From Solenopsis invicta (taxonomy: Eukaryota > Arthropoda > Insecta > Hymenoptera > Formicidae): 64,000 nucleotides of DNA. Positions within the stretch are counted from its first letter, which is position 1, and each line of letters starts with the position of its first letter. The position numbers were made by a program, and so were the translations under genes. The stretch lies in NCBI RefSeq assembly GCF_016802725.1, contig NC_052671.1, positions 20,751,728 to 20,815,727 of the forward strand, in the 5' to 3' direction. Shown piece by piece: positions 42,440 through 54,309 of the stretch. Under the pieces are notes generated by a model. The model was not told where the DNA came from, did not search any database, and worked only from the letters and a program-made list of their open reading frames with translations.

Positions 42440-43975
42440 CGACCAAAACTCTTCTTCCAGGAATCGTGATATAGCTGCAACGTGAAGCCCTCCTCTTCGT
42501 TGCGCTTTTTTTATTTATTCATATCCTCTATGTACGCATTAAATTATACCAGTCGGTCTGTGGAAAGAATATCTGATGGTAGTGTATAAAAGTAGACGCA
42601 CATAAATTTCCTTCTCTGCAATAAATTTGTGCACCATGTATCTTATACAATACGAAATAAGATTACACAACTATCTTTCACATATTAGAGGAAATTCGCC
42701 AAGGCTTGTACCTTGTTTTACTTTTGGTTAATATTTCTTAAACTACAACTAAATATAAAGATTTACAAACGTAAATAGAAATTAGAAAATTTCATTTTTT
42801 ACCTTTTGTCATTTCTAATAATATATTTTCTATAAATCATTTTCCTTTATAGCATATTATGTGTCTATAAATTCCACCATTAGATATATATATTTCTCTT
42901 TTTAAAAATATATTAAGTTTCACGTCGATTTTCTTCAAACGTGTTATTAAGTTACAGAATGTTCTTAAAAAACTAATTTTATTATCTATTATCACTCTAT
43001 CAGTAAAAGTTCAAACTAAAATTATATCAGTTTATAAAGAATATTTTTTTTTTTTAATTAGATTGAATCAAACGTGTTTCTTATACATTTTTAGATGCTG
43101 AAAATGATGCTGCAAGTAAATTTTTGCCAGCACGTCAGATTTTCGAAATAATTGAGATTTTATATATGGAAAAAATAAGCCTGCTAACATTTGCAAAAAA
43201 ATGGCTCTTTTTGATATTTGAAAATTTTTTAGTAAAATAATTCAACGTTATCTTAAAATTCTGAAATCATGAATATATTCATTTTATAAAAAATACGTTT
43301 TTAATTTCGATATCTTACTTTTTAACAAGGTCGATTATTCACTAGGCAGACTAGGCCCCCAAAATCCAAAGGATCCCCATTGCTTGCTTCATAATTATTT
43401 TCGAAACTATTTCAAACTAAATTTATTCTGCAATAAATCCTTTTTATGAAATTAAAATAGTATTATATCGACCTTTATTTATTTAAAATAGATATAGACG
43501 ATTCAACAATTTCAATAAATTTATAACATCAAAATTCAAATTCTATTCTACGGATTCAAAAAGGATAGAATTTCTTGCAATTTTGCGTACAAATGAGTAC
43601 AAATAATAAAATAATGCATATACTGAACAAATTGTGAAATTAAAAATTTCAGAGTTGAAATAATATCAATTAAAATCGACAATTTTTATGTGTGTAATCT
43701 ATATCAAGCATGTAAAAATGTCATACATTACAAGTTTATGAAAGAGGTCATTTTCAAAATAAGTCATTATGAAGTAGATTAAGGTCATTGCTAGAAGAAA
43801 AAAGAATCGAACGCTTTTCTTCTTGATTTACCAAAATCTTTATCTTTTCATTAAAGATATTGTTAAAAATTTTGCTTGTAAGGAAGCTAGGGAAGTTGTC
43901 TTATAAGATATGAAATATTCTTGAGACATCGCAAAACTGTGAGTTATTTATTTTATAATATAAGAAATAAATAAC
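42440..43975. other. AT-rich intergenic sequence
   Basis: No gene found. A less AT-rich phrase (CACTAGGCAGACTAGGCCCC, about 43339) stands out but is unassigned. Confidence 0.5.
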
Positions 43976-43977
43976 AT

Positions 43978-44048
43978 ACCTCGGCTGTCGAAGTGACAGG
44001 ACGCCCGCACGGAATTCGGAAGATCCAAGTTTGAACCCTGGCTGAGGT
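43978..44048 (+). other. tRNA-like sequence (relic or SINE head)
   Basis: This is 71 nt, with ACCTCGG at the 5' end able to pair with CTGAGGT at the 3' end (7 bp with one G-U). It has a D-arm-like GTC...GAC and a T-arm with a TTTGAAC loop between CCAAG and CCTGG. The middle does not form a convincing anticodon arm. AATAAC flanks both ends in inverted orientation. A decayed tRNA or tRNA-derived SINE is more likely than a working tRNA. Confidence 0.35.
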
Positions 44049-44723
44049 GTTATTTTTTCACAATAAAATAATTTATGGTTTTTCCGGAGGCTGGGGGGAT
44101 ATTATACATGCTTCTTATAGCATTAATATTATATTCAAGCTTTATGACTGTCTTCCGATGAATATGCGGCGCGCAGTTTGAGTTGAAAATTGTAAAAATT
44201 GTAAAAATAAAAAATTAGTATTCGGCACCAAAAACTGTTGTGATTGACATAGGCCTTCTTGTCTCGTGTTTTAAAAAATAAATATTGGATTGATTATTGG
44301 ATTTTTGGAATTACTTAAATTATTTATTGGTAGGTTAGTTACACTTAACTCAATTAAAGAGGACATTACACAGAGGGCACTGTAAAATACGAACGTCCTC
44401 TTAACTCTTACTCCGGTTGCTTGTTCGCTATGTTTATGAAGAATTTAAGAGTTTTAGCGGGATAGCAAATATTCCGCCTATGATGATACTATATATATAT
44501 ATATATATGTACTTATAATTTGTAGTTTAGGGTTGATACAATACACATGTAATTTAATCTCATAGATTCTGCTAAATATATATTTATATATAGGGTCGAA
44601 TTTTAACTTCAAATTTTTCAAAACAATGCATTTTCGGAAAAAAATATTTTAGTCACAAGTTGTATGATCTAAAGGAAATAATAATAAAACCCATGATAAA
44701 ATAAAATAAAAAGTTTTTTTGCA

Positions 44724-44946
44724 AAAATGCAAAAAATAAGAGCACGAAATTTAATGAAATAGAAAATAAGCAATCTGATCACGTAATTTCTAAAAAGAAC
44801 GAAGTGAGGATTAATATTACAAAAGAATTTAATGAAAACATGTCAATTGTAAAAATAAAAAAAATTTATGGAACTGCTGAGATAACATAAAAAAAGATAC
44901 CAGAAAATATTGTGCAGCGCTTAGACGAGAGAAGTATAAAACACAG
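44724..44946 (+). pseudogene. Candidate broken exon, unrecognised protein
   Basis: The plus-strand frame reads KKNEVRINITKEFNENMSIV... and, after an in-frame TAA (about 44893), KKIPENIVQRLDERSIKHR. It then meets a good donor (CACAG|GTATAA at 44945-44947). The composition is charged and protein-like, unlike the surrounding low-complexity DNA. The next candidate exon is at 46620, across the large palindrome, but the phase does not join cleanly. No family is recognised. Confidence 0.3.
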
Positions 44947-44984
44947 GTATAAATTTAAAATTATAATTACAATTATAATTTGTA

Positions 44985-46483
44985 ATAAATGTTTTAGAAC
45001 CTTGCTGGTTCTTCTTCCAGGTTTTATTTAAGTTTTTTTTTTTTGCTTAAATATATGTAACTTACAAGCAAACCTACCCAACTGTTACACTCCGATTTTG
45101 ATGAGCTTTGAATATGTTGTAGTCTAGGTCAAAATAAAAGACACGTATTTTTTTATAAGGGCCCATACGCACTTTTAGGGGATGAAACACCTCTTTGAAG
45201 AAAAAGACTTTTTTTTTTCGAAGCGTATATCGTCGAAACTATAAGAGATAGAAAAAAATGTTCTAATTAAAAGTTAAATGGCATGAAAAGTACTATACAA
45301 CAGTGATAAAAAATTTTTTTTTTTAATTTTTTTTATACTTTTCCTCATCACCTACCAATTTTTTTCAAAATTTTTATTTCTTTTTATAAGCGGAATAAAG
45401 TTTATTTTATTACGAATCCAACGATGTATAAGAAAGTTATATTCCGACATTTCCATTTGCCAAAAATAATTAAAAACTTCTCTATACTCATGGTACGCGC
45501 ACCCGTCCGTGTGCTACGGAAGTGTCCCTTTCCAATTTTGACGAGTTTTTAATATGTTGTTTTCTATTTATTCTATTTCTATATTAATTAGTTGATTTCT
45601 GAAAAATGTGTCTTTGGGCTACAACTTTATCATACATGTTTAAATTTGTTGTTAAATAGGCTATAAGTTTTGATATAAGATAAATTTTAAATTTTTCAAA
45701 AATTTAGAAGAGGAGGGGAAGAAGATTTTGAGAAAAATGACATTTTCAAAAAACCTGAGCGAACGGTTATAAAGTACATAGAAAGCCATAAAACTTTTAT
45801 TTGAAACTTTTTTTTATATCTTTTACCGTTTCGACAGTATTACCTCAGAAATTAAACAATCAATTTTTTTCAACAGCGTGTTTCACCCCCTTAATGGTCA
45901 TATGGGCGTATAAAAAATGCGTGTCCCATATTTTTATTTGTATTACAACATATTAAAAACTCGTCAAAATTGGAAAGGGACACTTCCGTAGCACACGGAC
46001 GGGTGCGCGTACCATGAGTATAGAGAAGTTTTTAATTATTTTTGGCAAATGGGAATGTCGGAATATAACTTTGTTATACATCGTTGGATTTGTAATAAAA
46101 TAAACTTTATTCCGCTTATAAAAAGAAATAAAAATTTTGAAAAAAATTGATAGGTGATGAGGAAAAGTACAAAAAAAATTAAAAAAAAAAAATTTTTTTA
46201 TCACTGTTGTATAGAACTTTTCATGCCATTTAACTTTTAATTAGAACATTTTTTTCTATCTCTTATAGTTTCGACGATATACGCTTCGAAAAAAAAAAGT
46301 CTTTTTCTTCAAAGAGGTGTTTCATCCCCTAAAAGTGCGTATGGGCCCTTATAAAAAAATACGTGTCTCTTATTTTGACCTAGACTGCAACATATTCAAA
46401 GCTCATCAAAATCGGAGTGTAACAGTTGGGTAGGTTTGCTTGTTAGTACTAAAGAAAAACCAGTAAGACTCTAAAACATTTAT
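44985..46483. repeat. Very large palindrome, ~0.5 kb arms
   Basis: Arm 45064-45560 and arm 45945-46443 are close inverse copies, from ACAAGCAAACCTACCCAACT at the outer edge to AATATGTTGT at the inner edge. The spacer is about 384 bp. A second, shorter and more diverged inverted pair (44985-45020 and 46455-46483, ATAAATGTTTTAGA) lies outside. The arms have equal length and few differences over long stretches. No transposase frame is present. The transcript of either strand would form a long hairpin. Confidence 0.9.
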
Positions 46484-46619
46484 CAAAATAAATAGTTTGT
46501 CAACCTATATGACAGAATAATATATGAAACAATTTTTCCACCTATCTTATGAATGCTCATTATTAGATCATTGGCAATTTTATTAATTTTAATTTAATTC
46601 TTTTTATTGAATTTGTAGG

Positions 46620-46746
46620 TGAAGGTGTAGTAAATGTACAAAAAATTCCTCTATTTGAACAAGCTCAAAAAATCATGAGTGAGACAGCAGTATATGGATT
46701 GCATAATCCATTTGATTCTGATTATGTTGATAATAAGGATGGTTAA
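46620..46746 (+). CDS. Candidate terminal coding exon, unrecognised protein
   Basis: After an acceptor-like ...GAATTTGTAG, the frame EGVVNVQKIPLFEQAQKIM continues through SETAVYGLHNPFDSDYVDN to TAA at 46744-46746. An AATAAA follows near 46882. The sequence looks like a conserved protein tail rather than random AT-rich DNA. The upstream candidate at 44724-44946 contains a stop and does not join in phase, so this may be a pseudogene end. Confidence 0.3.
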
Positions 46747-46759
46747 ATAATGATAAAAT

Positions 46760-48710
46760 CAATTTTGGAAAAAATTATTTTTTTAAGATCACACAAAGAT
46801 TATCATCATTTTTGTATAGCGTCACCTCAGAAGTAGTCTCCAACTTCAATCTTTTATTGCATGTTTAAAAACTAAAATATTTGAATAAAAAAAATTGCAT
46901 TTTATAAGGGATAAATAATACATTTGTACTTGATTTGCGGCATTGTTTTTAGCTTTCAAAAATCTGTAAGAAACATCTTGACTAGTTTGAAATAATTTTT
47001 GTCTGTAAAATATTTTTTTATTTATACATTTAATATTTTAAATCAATTTAAAATATCAAAATACTTATATGTGTTTCTATAATATATTTGTGTTTAATTG
47101 TGTACACTCTTTCTTTTATATTATAATTGCAGACATATACAATGTAAGAATTATATTAATATTAATAGTAAAAGAGGTTTCAAATAATTATAATAAAAGT
47201 ATTCTTAGTAAGTACATATTTTAATTATATTTTAATGTATAATTATAAAAAAATAAAATATATTTATGTTTATATATAATACATTTGACAATAAATGTAA
47301 TATTGTTTGTGAATATATGTAGAATAAGTTAAACTGAATAGAAAACTTATTTTACAATTTTCTCAATATAATTGAATTGTATACTAAAACGTTAATAAAT
47401 ATCTGCAAATAAGTATCTCAGTGAGAAATGATTTATCGAATTGATATCAAAATGACATCAGTTGATATCAATATCGAATTGATTCATGTTGATTCGATAT
47501 CTATCCCATTATCATTTTTTGCGAGTGCATCTTTGTAATTCAGTGACAAGTAGTCTATTATCATGTATGATATCCACGGTTATAATACTATTTTTGTAAT
47601 GCTAAAGGTTAAATAAGATATTAAATAAGATTGTTGGTGGGTAAAACTGATTTAGTTACGATAGATCGCATAACTAATCAATCGATTATGCGTTTTATTT
47701 TTAAATCTCTTAGCAACGATTTAAATATTTATTGTCTCTTTTGTGCAGCGACATCGGTGAGCTCACCTCGCGGACTTTTGTATTAATCGTATTCTATTAT
47801 TATAAGGCTCTAAGATTATGTAAATAGAATTTATTTATATTGTTTAATACTTTGTTGTTTCCCGTTTATGAAACGGATATATTTTATGAGTTGTGTCACT
47901 AAAATCAAACTAAATTTAAAATATTGTAACGCGCTTCAAATTAGTATGTTTATGTAATGAGATTACATATTAAGATTATATGTATGCTTCATATTTATTA
48001 AATGAAACTCTACACATTGACACAAGATCTCCTAATTTACTTCGCTGATTAACCACTGCGTTTGTAATAAAATAGCTCAAATTTTATCAAAGGTAAACGT
48101 ACTCTATATATGGTAGACTTAGCAAATTTTCGTTCATTCAATCAGCGAAAGCAACAAGCTAATTTTGTGGTTAGGTATTACATTTCTGTTACAATACATT
48201 TCATATAACATTTGGCGAATTTCTTTTAAAAGTGTTACATGTAAAATGTAAAAGAATAAAACCTTTTTTGAAAGTTGTTTACAATCAGTGCTGTATGGGC
48301 ATATGCATTGCCAGCAGTTTAATAGCAAGATAGCAGTATCAAAATTATTTCGTGTTATCAAAAATATAGCAGTACATGTATCTTATAATTATATTATGGC
48401 AATATAACAATAACAACATAAATTTTGCTGATGACAACTTCAAAGTTGTTGACAAGTTGCAGAACTCAAAGTTATCGTGATGACATCAATTTGTCAACAA
48501 ATGCGGATTTAGTTATTGCAATTTTGATAGCAATACACATTATGATACAAGCAGTATGCCAGCAACGATACAACTGTTTGCTATCTGCAGAAATATTAAA
48601 ATGTTTAATTTTTATCTTTCTCTTTTAAATACTTAAAAATGTTCTAGTTTTAAACGGTTTAGATTTAAAACGTTTAAAGTTATTAAACATTTAACTTTTA
48701 AATGTTTGTT
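46760..48710. other. AT-rich intergenic sequence
   Basis: This contains a short perfect palindrome GGTGAGCTCACC (about 47755-47766), a GATATCAA-rich patch near 47440-47500 and a CTGTATGGG end at 48290. No gene is seen. Confidence 0.5.
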
Positions 48711-48718
48711 TTGTCCAT

Positions 48719-48842
48719 ATTCACCAATGGAAATTAATTTTAATCTTGGTTCAACTTACTTTTTATCTTCATCTAATTCTAGAAATTGAAAAGAAATAAA
48801 GAATAAATTGAACCGAGATCAAAATTGATTTACATTGGTGTG
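48719..48842. mobile_element. ~125 bp palindromic MITE
   Basis: CACCAATGGAAATTAATTTT with TTGGTTCAA at the left is matched inversely by TTGAACCGAGATC...ATTGGTG at the right; the arms are about 38 bp. Confidence 0.75.
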
Positions 48843-49059
48843 CATTAGTACTTTAAATCTAAGCATTGTTTAATATTGAAATATTATATGTATTTATTTT
48901 CAAGTATTTAAAATATGGAGATAAAAAACATTTTAATATCTTAAAATAAAACGTTAACTTTGATTTTGAGTAGATATACATAATATATATTTTTTAATAA
49001 AAGTTTTTATCCTTATTAAATGAATAAAATACACGTATTTTATTGAAAAGACGTTTGAT

Positions 49060-49330
49060 TTTATGTGAGAGTGGTCTGCTTGTGGTCAAAAGATCTTGGG
49101 TTCGATCTCGACCCTCAGTCCTTGTATTCCTCACCAGAGAAAGCAACAGGAAACCACTCTAGTTATTGCTTCCCAGAATGTCACTACAGAAAAATCTAAA
49201 AACAAAAAGGCCCCTAGTCCCTTTAGTGGCAAGTCACATAATTACAGAACAGTTCTTTCTAGAGTGATTGTCAATGTTAGAGGAACTTGATATGGTACGC
49301 TGAAGAAGAAAGCATATAAAAAAAGAATAA
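49060..49330 (+). mobile_element. Probable tRNA-derived SINE
   Basis: GGTTCGATCTC (49099-49109) resembles a pol III B box, and AGAGTGGTCTGC about 35 bp upstream could be a weak A box. The body (CTCACCAGAGAAAGCAACAGG, then AAACCACTCTAGTTATTG and CCCAGAATGTCAC) has the look of an insect SINE body recalled from other genomes. The tail is AT-rich. The family is not named. Confidence 0.4.
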
Positions 49331-49399
49331 AAAATATAAAAGGAACTTGCTTCGTCATTTAGGAATAGAATTAATAAAGTTTTTATATTTTACAAATTT

Positions 49400-49615
49400 T
49401 TGAAAAATGATTTTCAAAATACACTTATCACTTATTATCTTAGAATTGAAAGATATTTTGCAAATAAAATTAAAGTTTATTTAAAGGTAATACAAATTGA
49501 AAGTTTTTTAAATTATACAGACATTCCCAAAGTTCAAGATTTGTTGGCAAAAAATAAAATGGACAAACCAAAAAGATGCTCAATATGTCCGTTTACTAGG
49601 GTTGGCATGGTTTAA
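49400..49615 (+). other. Short open frame, unrecognised
   Basis: The frame ends IPKVQDLLAKNKMDKPKRCS-ICP, a protein-like Lys/Cys-containing stretch, without a start context or domain I can identify. It could be a fragment of a transposase C-terminus. Confidence 0.2.
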
Positions 49616-49699
49616 ACCAAATAGTTTAAATCACGATTTAAACTACGGTTTAAATTACGTGGTTTTTTTAAATTAAAACCATAGTTTTCCATTATTTTG

Positions 49700-50740
49700 G
49701 TTTTTTTTTAAATTGCATTTTTAAATATATAAAACTTTTTAGAGAAGTTCTGCGCCCAAAATGAGTGAAATGTGTGAAGTTTTCATTTCTATAATAACAA
49801 TAATTTTAAATTTAATGAAGAAACTTTTTTATTACATGAACAATATTTATAAAAATACAATTACAAAAAATTTTTATTATCCATGTATTATTATATTAAA
49901 ACGTAATATTATATTAATACGTAAATATTATATTAATTACATGAAAATTATATAATTTTTGTAATTAATGAGTATTTAGTAATTTATATAGAAAAACAAG
50001 CTTACTAGCTTTTTCGGTTCCTAGCTGGTTTCAAAATTTCGACTGCACAAAACCATACGTCGAGAAAACTCTTTGTATTCTTTTTGTTGTATGTAACATT
50101 TCTCTATAACACTATATATCCTCTTTCTAATAAAAGAAAGTTTTCACAACAGCTTTTTCACATTTTTTTTATTTTAAAACACAAATTTCAGAATATTCCC
50201 GGACTATTTTGGAATTACCCCGGACTTGAGGCTACTTGAAATACTTGGCACTGGTCGACATTTTTATATGTACTTCAAAGCAAGTATATTTCCATGTTCT
50301 ATCTATATCGGCATTGTGAAGGGGAAGGTTTAACCTTTTAAACCGTCTCATGCTTTTTTTTTTAATGAATATAGGACTCAGGAGACGCAAAAGAAAAAAA
50401 GGTCCTACGAATATCTCCGGTTTCTCCTATGTACATATTTTTTTTTAATGTATGAAATCTTTAAATTGCCCCAGTTAGAAAAAGAAAATATACCATGAAA
50501 TATATTACTATGAAAATAACAATACGACTATTAAAAAAAAACCTAAGTGGTATGCATCTTTGTATTCAGAGATAACAGTCTTTCTATTTCAATCTAATAA
50601 CAAGGAATTTCTGTATGAATTCGCCAAATAAAATCATGTTATATACGGGCTATAGTGAAATACGATTGTCCTCCATTGCATGTGCATCTCTCTTGAGATT
50701 TTACAATTTTATTATAGACGTTGTTTAATGTTTATTAGAA
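49700..50740. other. AT-rich intergenic sequence
   Basis: No feature supported. Confidence 0.5.
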
Positions 50741-50747
50741 ACAAAGA

Positions 50748-50879
50748 AATTATTTTAGAAAGTTGAACGTTTTATTTAAAAAATTTTTAAGTTAAATGAT
50801 TATTAAAAAAAATTTTTTTTAAATAATCTTTTTGGCTTAAAAATTTTTTAAATAAAACGTTCAACTTTCTAAAATTATG
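50748..50879. mobile_element. ~130 bp palindromic MITE
   Basis: TTTTAGAAAGTTGAACGTTT on the left is the inverse of AAACGTTCAACTTTCTAAAA on the right, with arms of about 57 bp around a short A/T centre. Confidence 0.85.
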
Positions 50880-50889
50880 TTTAATAAAA

Positions 50890-51870
50890 TACTTGTGAAA
50901 CCTTGTTTTGTGGTACTTATTTGTGTGTAAAATTTACGAAAGATTATAAATTTATGTTTTTTAATAAGTAAAAGTGTCTTTTATAATTGGTATTGTTAAT
51001 ATTCCACGATTTCCCTCTATTTCTCAAACCATTTCCTTTTTTCCTTCTTCAGTAAATTATAAATTACGTTTGTTCTACCCAGTGAACTTCTATCTACAGG
51101 TTTATTAATAGGATGCTGTGGCTAATAAACTGGCAAAAGAATTGTATTGAATATTTATTAAGTTATAATATACCAGTTAATATGATTTATAATATACTGG
51201 TTAATATTTATTAAGTTATTGTCAAAAATCAAAGGTTTGCAATCCTTTCCTTTACAAAAATCAAAAAATTTTAATTTGATTAGCAACAAGATTTTAAATA
51301 GTTAAAATCTCTACTTATTTATAAAATACTACAATTATGTATAAATGACTATGAAAATCTATCAGAATTTACATATTATAAAACTATAGTATTTTTAATT
51401 CAGATCTATTTTTGTTTTCTATAAAATACTCTAATCTTCTACGTGTAACAACAAGAACCAATTTGTTTTCACAACTTTAAAGTCTATTGCAATTATGGCT
51501 GATTAAAATTTTTACTTTTTCGAAGATTTATGTAAAAACTTGTTAAACGATTTATCAAATTTTGTCTAACTTTCCATTTGCGGCTGTTTGTACTATTTTC
51601 CAAAAAAATTGATTTTCACGAATCTATCTTCATTAATTTTTTGAGCTGAAAATATTATAATTTGACACTAAATTAGGTTTTTAAAAAGAATAAATAAATG
51701 TTTCTATGGAAAAAATATTTCTACAAATTTCTATTTTTGGATTTAGAATCTTGTGTTTGTTAAACTGACTTTTTACAAACGTACATCTATAAACATTAAA
51801 TGTTTATTGTAAAATTAAATTTGGACTGACAAAAATGTCAAATAAATATACGGCACGCAAAATTCAACGT
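50890..51870. other. AT-rich intergenic sequence
   Basis: A direct repeat of ATAATATAC(C/T)(A/G)GTTAATAT lies at about 51165-51215. No gene is seen. Confidence 0.5.
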
Positions 51871-51874
51871 AATG

Positions 51875-52106
51875 ATTGTACTACTTCTTATATGAGTCGA
51901 ACAAAAAGATAGCTTAAAACAAGATTAAAAGAACACAGAAACAATTTTAAATTAGATCAATTAAAACATACCGTTCTTACAGAACATTTATTACATACTA
52001 ACTACACGTTTAATTGGGACAAAGTCATTATTTTGGACACAGAGAAAAATTATCATAAGAGCTCATCTCTGAAATAATCTACATAAATAAAAGTACAGAA
52101 AAATAG
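51875..52106 (+). pseudogene. Penelope-like GIY-YIG endonuclease fragment
   Basis: The plus-strand reading SYMSRTKR-stop-LKTRLKEHRNN, then KHTVLTEHLLHTNYTFNWDK and VIILDTEKNYHK, then in another frame ELISEIIYINKS, follows the order of the C-terminal GIY-YIG domain of Penelope-like elements (YIGxTKRxLxxRxxEH ... HxxxxxHFDW ... ILxxExxxxxRLxxEIxxI). The first Tyr-Ile-Gly is degraded to YMS, there is an in-frame TAG, and a frameshift lies near 52056. The reverse transcriptase part is absent. A CTGAAAATACGATTGTC sequence about 190 bp downstream may be a decayed ribozyme core. Confidence 0.7.
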
Positions 52107-52404
52107 AATTAATTCATTCAAAAATATTAAGATGCTCAATACTGCACATTTTAGCATCCTAGACGCGTTTTTAATTAACGCTTTCTGAATACATTACGTC
52201 CACATAAAAAATAATATGTGCCATTTAACCGGTCACATCAAGACATCTTTAGTTGTTATCTTTTAGTTTTAATTACTTTGTCATTTAATTCTGACATACT
52301 GAAAATACGATTGTCAATAAAAGGATATTAAATCGAATTATAAGTGGCTATTTCAAATATTCAGGCCTATACATTACATACACATAAGTGTATACATATA
52401 TATA

Positions 52405-52503
52405 TTTTTTGTGTGTGTGGGTGTATGTGTGTGTGTGCGTGCGTGTGCGTGTGCGTGCGTGCGTGCGTGTGTGTGTATGTACACACACACACACACACAC
52501 ACG

Positions 52504-52550
<47 letters not shown>
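52405..52550. repeat. Compound (TG)n-(CA)n microsatellite with dyad symmetry
   Basis: A TG/CG-rich half (to about 52478) is followed directly by a CA-rich half (from 52481), so the whole is an alternating purine-pyrimidine inverted repeat of about 140 bp. Confidence 0.95.
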
Positions 52551-52553
<3 letters not shown>

Positions 52554-52689
52554 TTCACCACTACAATAAATCACTTTCAATATATGTTATTGAAAAGATA
52601 AAACATGTAATTCAAGCATATTTTTTTTATAAATATGTATAAAGTCAAAATAAAAGAGAATAATAGAGAGTTAACAAGTCGCACAAGTT

Positions 52690-52768
52690 GTTATACGCCA
52701 AAAACAAAACAAGGCATGTTTACGAGACATTCAAACGTTTCGACCCTTTAATTGTTGATCACCCTCAG
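52690..52768 (-). ncRNA. Degenerate hammerhead-like core, reverse strand
   Basis: The minus strand reads CTGAGGG (one mismatch to CTGANGA), then GATC...GGTC able to form stem II, then GAAAC. Downstream, TTTTGTTTTTGGCGTATAAC resembles the flank of the 39228 copy. Likely a decayed relative of the same element. Confidence 0.3.
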
Positions 52769-53392
52769 TAAAATACATTAAGCTATAAACAATAAGTTTG
52801 TGTTACAATTTCTGCAGATAAAATATAATTAAAAGTACATATGTGTAAAAATGTACCAAAAAAATAAAAGTCAAAAAACTCTGCACCATCCACTTATTAA
52901 ATTAAGACGTTTCATTCTGTGGTGGCCTCGTAGAACTATGTATAAAATTATTAATTGATTTTTACATATGCGGAATAGCGCCTAGGATAACTTTTCTGTT
53001 ATTCGTTTAAATAAGAACACAACAAAAAACTATAAATAAGATAATAAAATAATTACAGGACTAATAAGAGTATGACGCGGTAATAAGTGCGCAAGTTTCT
53101 AGTGATGCATTCGAGCGAAGCGAAACGAGAAAATATCGATACCAAGATTTATTTTCGACAAAAATAAATAATTGAAAAAATTTTCTTGTATCGACGGGCC
53201 GAGATTCTCGAATTTTATGTCGAGATATCCGAGATTATCGACTGTCCCATCTGTTTCTGTTTTATAAAAAGACATTGCTTGTCATTAATATGGATATAAA
53301 GAGGAATAACAAAACGTATAATTTTTACTATAAAAAACAATGACTTATTGTTAGTGAAACGTCACTTAAGACATGATTAACACTATTATTAA

Positions 53393-53985
53393 TACAGGAT
53401 GTCCCAGAATTAGCAGAGGTTTTTTTTATGAGTAAATTTTTTGGAATATTTTAAATAAAAAATCCTAATACGAAAATATTGAGGCTATAATACTTTTTGA
53501 ATTATAAATTATTAAAGTTGTCCAATTGTAACGCCTAGAACTTGCGTGCTCAGACATAGCACATAGCATAGTAGTGAGGATGCCCTTGTACATTGGCTGA
53601 CTTTCTACATATAAACTTAATTTTTCATATAATGATAAGGAGTCAGTTTTAAACTTTATCTTGTTCGTCAGTGATAATTTAATTTAAATTATTCATAAAG
53701 ATTAATGTCAAACTAATGTTACAAAAAAATGTCAAGCCATACATACATCAAACCGTCACAACTATCAAATAAAGTACGTCGACATACACCATTTGATAGT
53801 TCAGTACAGTGTTAAATGCCATCCCTAAGCGCGCAAATTCTAGGATCTACAATTGAATAACTTTAATAATTTATAATTCAAAAAGTATTATAACCTTGAC
53901 ATTTTCGTATTAGGATTTCTGATTTAGAACATTCCGAAGAATTTGATCATATAAAAAACCTTTACTAATTCTGAAACAACCTATA
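53393..53985. mobile_element. ~590 bp fold-back MITE
   Basis: Arms 53393-53554 and 53823-53985 are inverse copies. Ends are TACAGGATGTCCCAGAATTA and, read inward, TATAGGTTGTTTCAGAATTA. The spacer is about 268 bp with no coding frame. Confidence 0.85.
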
Positions 53986-54095
53986 TATAACATTATTACA
54001 CACATAAAAGCACTGTCATTATTAACAGTAACACCTATTATTATTATTATATCATTATTATTTGATGTTAATTGTTATTTTCAACTTGTTTGTAG

Positions 54096-54301
54096 AAAAC
54101 ACAACAAATATGGGAAATAAAATTCAAGATGACAAGAGTGACTCTCTTTCTACAACTGATCAAAACAAATCTATAGACTGTTGGACTGGCGATAAAAATG
54201 TATTATTAGAAAAAACATTTTTATTTGAAGATCCACTAATCTTATTCGTAAACACCGTAATAAACTTACAAAAGAATCTGAAAGATGATTGTTACGGTTA
54301 A
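54096..54301 (+). CDS. Candidate terminal exon, unrecognised
   Basis: After an acceptor-like CTTGTTTGTAG the frame reads polar, Asp/Ser/Lys-rich sequence (MGNKIQDDKSDSLSTTDQNK) and then FEDPLILFVNTVINLQKNL to a TAA. It is protein-like but unassigned, and no linked exon is found. Confidence 0.2.
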
Positions 54302-54309
54302 ACTCCTGG

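Noticed and set aside
42280..42474. Polyalanine ORF
   Set aside because: Product of the GGC repeat, with no conserved flanks or splice structure that I could support.
43978..44048. Functional tRNA gene
   Set aside because: Acceptor and T-arm features exist, but a 5-bp anticodon stem with a 7-nt loop cannot be drawn, and the B box is weak.
45953..46204. Minus-strand ORF within the large palindrome
   Set aside because: Phe/Lys-rich frame arising from T/A runs in one arm; the equivalent frame in the other arm is not preserved.
52344..52642. ORFs in all frames across the TG/CA tract
   Set aside because: Simple-sequence dipeptide repeats such as CVCV and THTH; not coding.
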